A DNA stretch of 7,416 bases from an uncultured Acidobacteriota bacterium (GTDB lineage: Bacteria; Acidobacteriota; Blastocatellia; Pyrinomonadales; Pyrinomonadaceae), in NCBI GenBank assembly GCA_946480545.1, contig CAMLKY010000088.1, positions 1 to 7,416 on the forward strand, given 5' to 3'. The notes beneath the pieces were generated by a model. That model saw nothing but the letters and a program-made list of their open reading frames with translations. It was not told the origin of the DNA and did no database searches. A program made the translations under genes and the position numbers. This document shows positions 5,141-7,416 of this stretch, piece by piece (positions within the stretch are counted from its first letter, which is position 1; each line of letters begins with the position of its first letter).

Positions 5141-6760
5141 CTACTCTCGCTTTAGGTTCGCGACTATCGTGCCGATCAGCCCAAAATCCGAGATCGTTCG
5201 TCTTTCGATGCCGTTGAGGTTGAACCGGGTCTCGGTCCGGTATACGGATGCGACGGTCGCGTCGTCTTTGTGACCGCCAAGCAGATCGATCACCTTCAGC
5301 ACCGTCTCCGCATCGCTCGCCACCGTTACCGCGGCGGCGTCGGACGTGGAAAAGAGCCTGACAAGATCCGGGTTGGCGCCGGCCTGTTTTGCCTCCAAAC
5401 ACTTCAGAACGGTTTCGGCGTCACCGACCAAAATCTTGTCGCCTACGAACGCCGCCGCCAGTTCTCCGTCTTCCGACTTGAAAAATGTCGCCCCGAACTG
5501 CTGTTCCCCGGCACCGCCGATATTAATCTCCCTCGCGATCGAGGCTCGCACCTTTTCCATGTCGGCGGCTGTCGCGATCACAGCCGCGTCCTCGGTTTCA
5601 CCCGCGAGCTCGACTGTCACAAGCTCGTTCTTCACCGCACTGAGAAAAAGCTCCGCATCTTCGATCCCGTACGGCTCGAACAAGCTTCCCGAGTAAGCCG
5701 CAATAAGGCCGCCGCTTGTTTCGTCGATTTTCTTTCGGGCGGTGAGCACGACGCTCCGCCACGCGATCTGAGGTTCGCGGAGGAGATAACGGGTCGCGGT
5801 ACCGGCATTAGATGGAATAAATGTGACCAGGTCAGACTGCGGCCCCTGGACGGGCACGATCGTTTCGCTGAAGACTCGTGCGGATTCGCCATCGAGATTG
5901 ACGACCACTTTATCCTCGATCCCCGCTTCGGTACCGACGGCCGTCCACGTAATGTCTTTCACCGAGTTACGAAGTATCTCGGGCAGCACGCCGGCGACAA
6001 AGCTCTTGACCTCTTCTTCTTCGCTCGCGCCGATCGCGAGCGAGATCCCGGCGATGTTCGCTATCTGTCCGACGCCATCGGTCGAAACGTACCCGAATGC
6101 GAGTCGCTCGCCTTCGCCGAGTTTAGAGCTGCCCGCGATCGATTCTACTTCGCCGCGCTTCACCGCCTGACAACGCTCGATCGCAGTGTCGTCGTTGCCA
6201 AAATAAACCAGACTTCCCTGCTGCAGAGCATACGCCTTGCGGCCATCGGGCGACGTCCAGACATAATGCTCGCCATCCGCGCGTGTGGTGATCTCGAGCT
6301 CGATCGCTCCGCCATAAACTTCGTTGACGAATTCGCCGAGACTGTTCTCGACAAAGCTTTTTGCCTGCCAGCCCCATGCGTTGGTCTCGACGACCGCGAC
6401 GAACCTCGGTTGAAAGCGAAGCACCGCGTTCTCTTCCGTCACCTGCTGCTCCGACGTCTCAAAGCCGGTGACGGCGATCGCCATCTTCACTCCGTTCAGC
6501 ATTGAGGTGTCGGGCTTCTTCTCTGCGAACTGTTTGAACTTCTCACTATCGGTGATGGCCGATACCGCTTTGCCGAGGTCCTGCGATTCGAGATAAACGA
6601 GTGCGTCGGCCGGAATGACGGTCCGCGGGTCTGTCGGTTTCGATCCGCAAGATATAGAGGCTACGACAACCGCCGAGACGCAGAAACGCAGAGCGAACCA
6701 TCTCACTAACGTTCTCTGAGTCTCTGCTTGTCGGCGGTGAAAAATCTTTCGTGTTAACAT
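5141..6760 (-). CDS. Putative secreted lipoprotein of unknown function
   Basis: I do not recognise a characterised function. From the ATG at 6760 the protein has 539 residues. A hydrophobic segment ending in VVVASISC, with Cys38, fits a relaxed lipobox and is followed by GSKPTDPRT, so it is likely lipidated and exported. From a GTG at 6706 the protein would have 521 residues with a compact 19-residue signal peptide (VRWFALRFCVS...), so the true start may be that one. The mature part begins VIPADALVYLESQDLGKAV and is acidic with many predicted strands; LNGVKMAIAVTGFE, YVWTSPDGRKAYALQQGSLVYFG and KILVGDAETVLKCLEAK are typical stretches. The general look (IPADALVYL opening, paired domains testing values per residue track) recalls DUF3352-like envelope proteins, a tentative comparison. 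The frame stays open upstream to 7150, but that part is antisense to the SDR gene and is not real. Confidence 0.75.
   Translation of the reverse strand: MLTRKIFHRRQAETQRTLVRWFALRFCVSAVVVASISCGSKPTDPRTVIPADALVYLESQDLGKAVSAITDSEKFKQFAEKKPDTSMLNGVKMAIAVTGFETSEQQVTEENAVLRFQPRFVAVVETNAWGWQAKSFVENSLGEFVNEVYGGAIELEITTRADGEHYVWTSPDGRKAYALQQGSLVYFGNDDTAIERCQAVKRGEVESIAGSSKLGEGERLAFGYVSTDGVGQIANIAGISLAIGASEEEEVKSFVAGVLPEILRNSVKDITWTAVGTEAGIEDKVVVNLDGESARVFSETIVPVQGPQSDLVTFIPSNAGTATRYLLREPQIAWRSVVLTARKKIDETSGGLIAAYSGSLFEPYGIEDAELFLSAVKNELVTVELAGETEDAAVIATAADMEKVRASIAREINIGGAGEQQFGATFFKSEDGELAAAFVGDKILVGDAETVLKCLEAKQAGANPDLVRLFSTSDAAAVTVASDAETVLKVIDLLGGHKDDATVASVYRTETRFNLNGIERRTISDFGLIGTIVANLKRE
6670..6737. 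repeat. Imperfect inverted repeat (GCAGAG type) inside the lipoprotein signal-peptide region
   Basis: Arms 6670-6693 and 6714-6737 are 24 nt each and match as inverted copies at 20 of 24 positions, with a 20-nt loop. Outer ends are perfect (CCGCCGA / TCGGCGG). Each arm contains CGCAGA- or GCAGAG-like units, resembling low-complexity repeats such as GCAGAGACGCAGAG that are scattered in many bacterial genomes. The element covers codons about 8-31 of the lipoprotein ORF; the promoter-proximal arm and loop hold the two possible start regions. Confidence 0.65.
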
Positions 6761-6770
6761 CGTGGCCAAT

Positions 6771-7416
6771 ATGGCGGAGAGAATATTTGCTGACGATATT
6801 TTACAGGGTAAGGTCGCGTTTGTAACCGGCGGCGCGACGGGCATCACCGGCGGTGTCGCACGTGCGCTTGCTGAGCATGGAGCCAAGCTCGCGATCACGA
6901 GTCGAAAGGAAGAGAACCTCATCGCACAGAAACAATACCTGGAAGAGAACGGAATGAAGTGCTTCGCGGTCCCGGCCGACGTTCGCGACTTTGATGCGGT
7001 CGAAAATGCGATCGCGAAGACGGTCGAGGAGTATGGCCGTATCGATATCGTCGTGAATGGTGCCGCCGGGAACTTCCTGTGTGCGGCCGACCAGCTTTCG
7101 GCAAACGGTTTCGGAACAGTTGTCGATATCGACACGAAGGGCACGTTCAACGTCTGCCGGGCCGCCTTTGAGGAGCTAAAGAAGTCGCAGGGTCAGATCC
7201 TGAACATCTCGGCGACGCTGCACTACCTGGCAACGCCGATGCAGATACACGTTTCGGCTGCTAAAGCCGGCGTCGATGCGATCACACGTAATCTCTCGGT
7301 CGAGTGGGGTCGGCATGGGATCCGGGTCAATGGGATCGCCCCCGGACCGATAGAGGACACCGAAGGAATGAAGCGCTTGCTCCCCGAGCCGGTGAAAGAA
7401 AAGCTTGCGAAGAAAA
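6771..7416 (+). CDS. SDR family oxidoreductase, 2,4-dienoyl-CoA reductase-like (3' end beyond window)
   Basis: An ATG at 6771 opens a frame of 215 codons that runs off the window without a stop. The Rossmann dinucleotide motif is TGGATGI (residues 19-25), ADV (69-71) follows, and the SDR NNAG-type motif appears as NGAAG (96-100). DIDTKGTFNV (119-128), NISATLHY (145-152), SAAKAGVDA (162-170) and IRVNGIAPGPI (184-194) match the DECR group. Arg45 after the second strand fits NADPH preference. Lys165 is present but the classical Tyr four residues earlier is Val161, as expected for DECR-type enzymes, which lack the standard YxxxK. The likely reaction is NADPH-dependent reduction of 2,4-dienoyl-CoA during beta-oxidation of unsaturated fatty acids. 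A typical family member has about 270-300 residues, so roughly a quarter is missing. No Shine-Dalgarno is visible; the start is only 10 bp from the lipoprotein ATG on the other strand. Confidence 0.88.
   Translation, partial: MAERIFADDILQGKVAFVTGGATGITGGVARALAEHGAKLAITSRKEENLIAQKQYLEENGMKCFAVPADVRDFDAVENAIAKTVEEYGRIDIVVNGAAGNFLCAADQLSANGFGTVVDIDTKGTFNVCRAAFEELKKSQGQILNISATLHYLATPMQIHVSAAKAGVDAITRNLSVEWGRHGIRVNGIAPGPIEDTEGMKRLLPEPVKEKLAKK

Noticed and set aside
5270..6505. Plus-strand open frame of 411 codons
   Set aside because: It lies entirely antisense to the lipoprotein gene, has an arginine- and histidine-rich composition typical of a reverse-strand shadow, and contains no recognisable motif.
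6728..6760. Promoter for the SDR gene (TTGTCG with TGTTAA)
   Set aside because: The -10 match is only 3 of 6 at the right spacing and the sequence is within the repeat, so I could not support it.
6761..7150. Upstream extension of the lipoprotein frame to 7150
   Set aside because: This part is antisense to the clearly coding SDR gene; its serine-, alanine- and proline-rich sequence is a shadow, and the export signal begins after 6760.

Overview
This window carries a complete hrcA-grpE-dnaK heat-shock gene set, followed by the first 13 codons of dnaJ, all on the minus strand. A divergent gene on the plus strand encodes a SprT-like zinc metalloprotease. Beyond it are a minus-strand lipoprotein of unknown function and the 5' part of a plus-strand short-chain dehydrogenase resembling 2,4-dienoyl-CoA reductase. 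Base composition is moderately GC-rich, Shine-Dalgarno sequences are weak or absent, and several short dispersed-repeat families sit between genes. This style, with an HrcA-type chaperone operon and a DECR-like beta-oxidation reductase, fits a free-living soil or freshwater heterotroph. I lean towards Acidobacteriota (Blastocatellia-like), but the taxonomic call is an inference from style, not from a marker gene.

Layout, 5' to 3' on the plus strand: 1-39 is the dnaJ start (minus). 40-274 is a repeat-rich dnaK-dnaJ spacer holding three arrays of 7-bp repeats, a 12-bp palindrome and a stem-loop that pairs fully only in the dnaK-dnaJ transcript. 275-2080 is dnaK, 2139-2990 grpE and 3025-4146 hrcA (all minus). 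4147-4249 is a divergent control region with two overlapping sigma70-like promoters and no CIRCE element. 4250-4993 is the SprT-like protease (plus). 4994-5140 is a convergent spacer with an inverted repeat. 5141-6760 is the putative lipoprotein (minus), whose signal peptide is encoded inside an inverted repeat. 6771 to the end is the SDR (plus, cut by the window edge).

How the genes work together: DnaK folds clients using ATP, DnaJ delivers clients and stimulates ATP hydrolysis, GrpE exchanges nucleotide, and HrcA normally represses the operon. The spacings are hrcA-34 bp-grpE-58 bp-dnaK-235 bp-dnaJ. The first three genes therefore look co-transcribed from one promoter upstream of hrcA, while dnaJ is set apart by a long structured spacer. 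No mobile element, CRISPR array, tRNA or rRNA was seen. I found no convincing new multi-gene system. The most interesting signals are regulatory and repeat-derived: the strand-specific intercistronic hairpin, the overlapping divergent promoters without CIRCE, the heptad repeat arrays, and a signal peptide apparently made from a dispersed inverted repeat.
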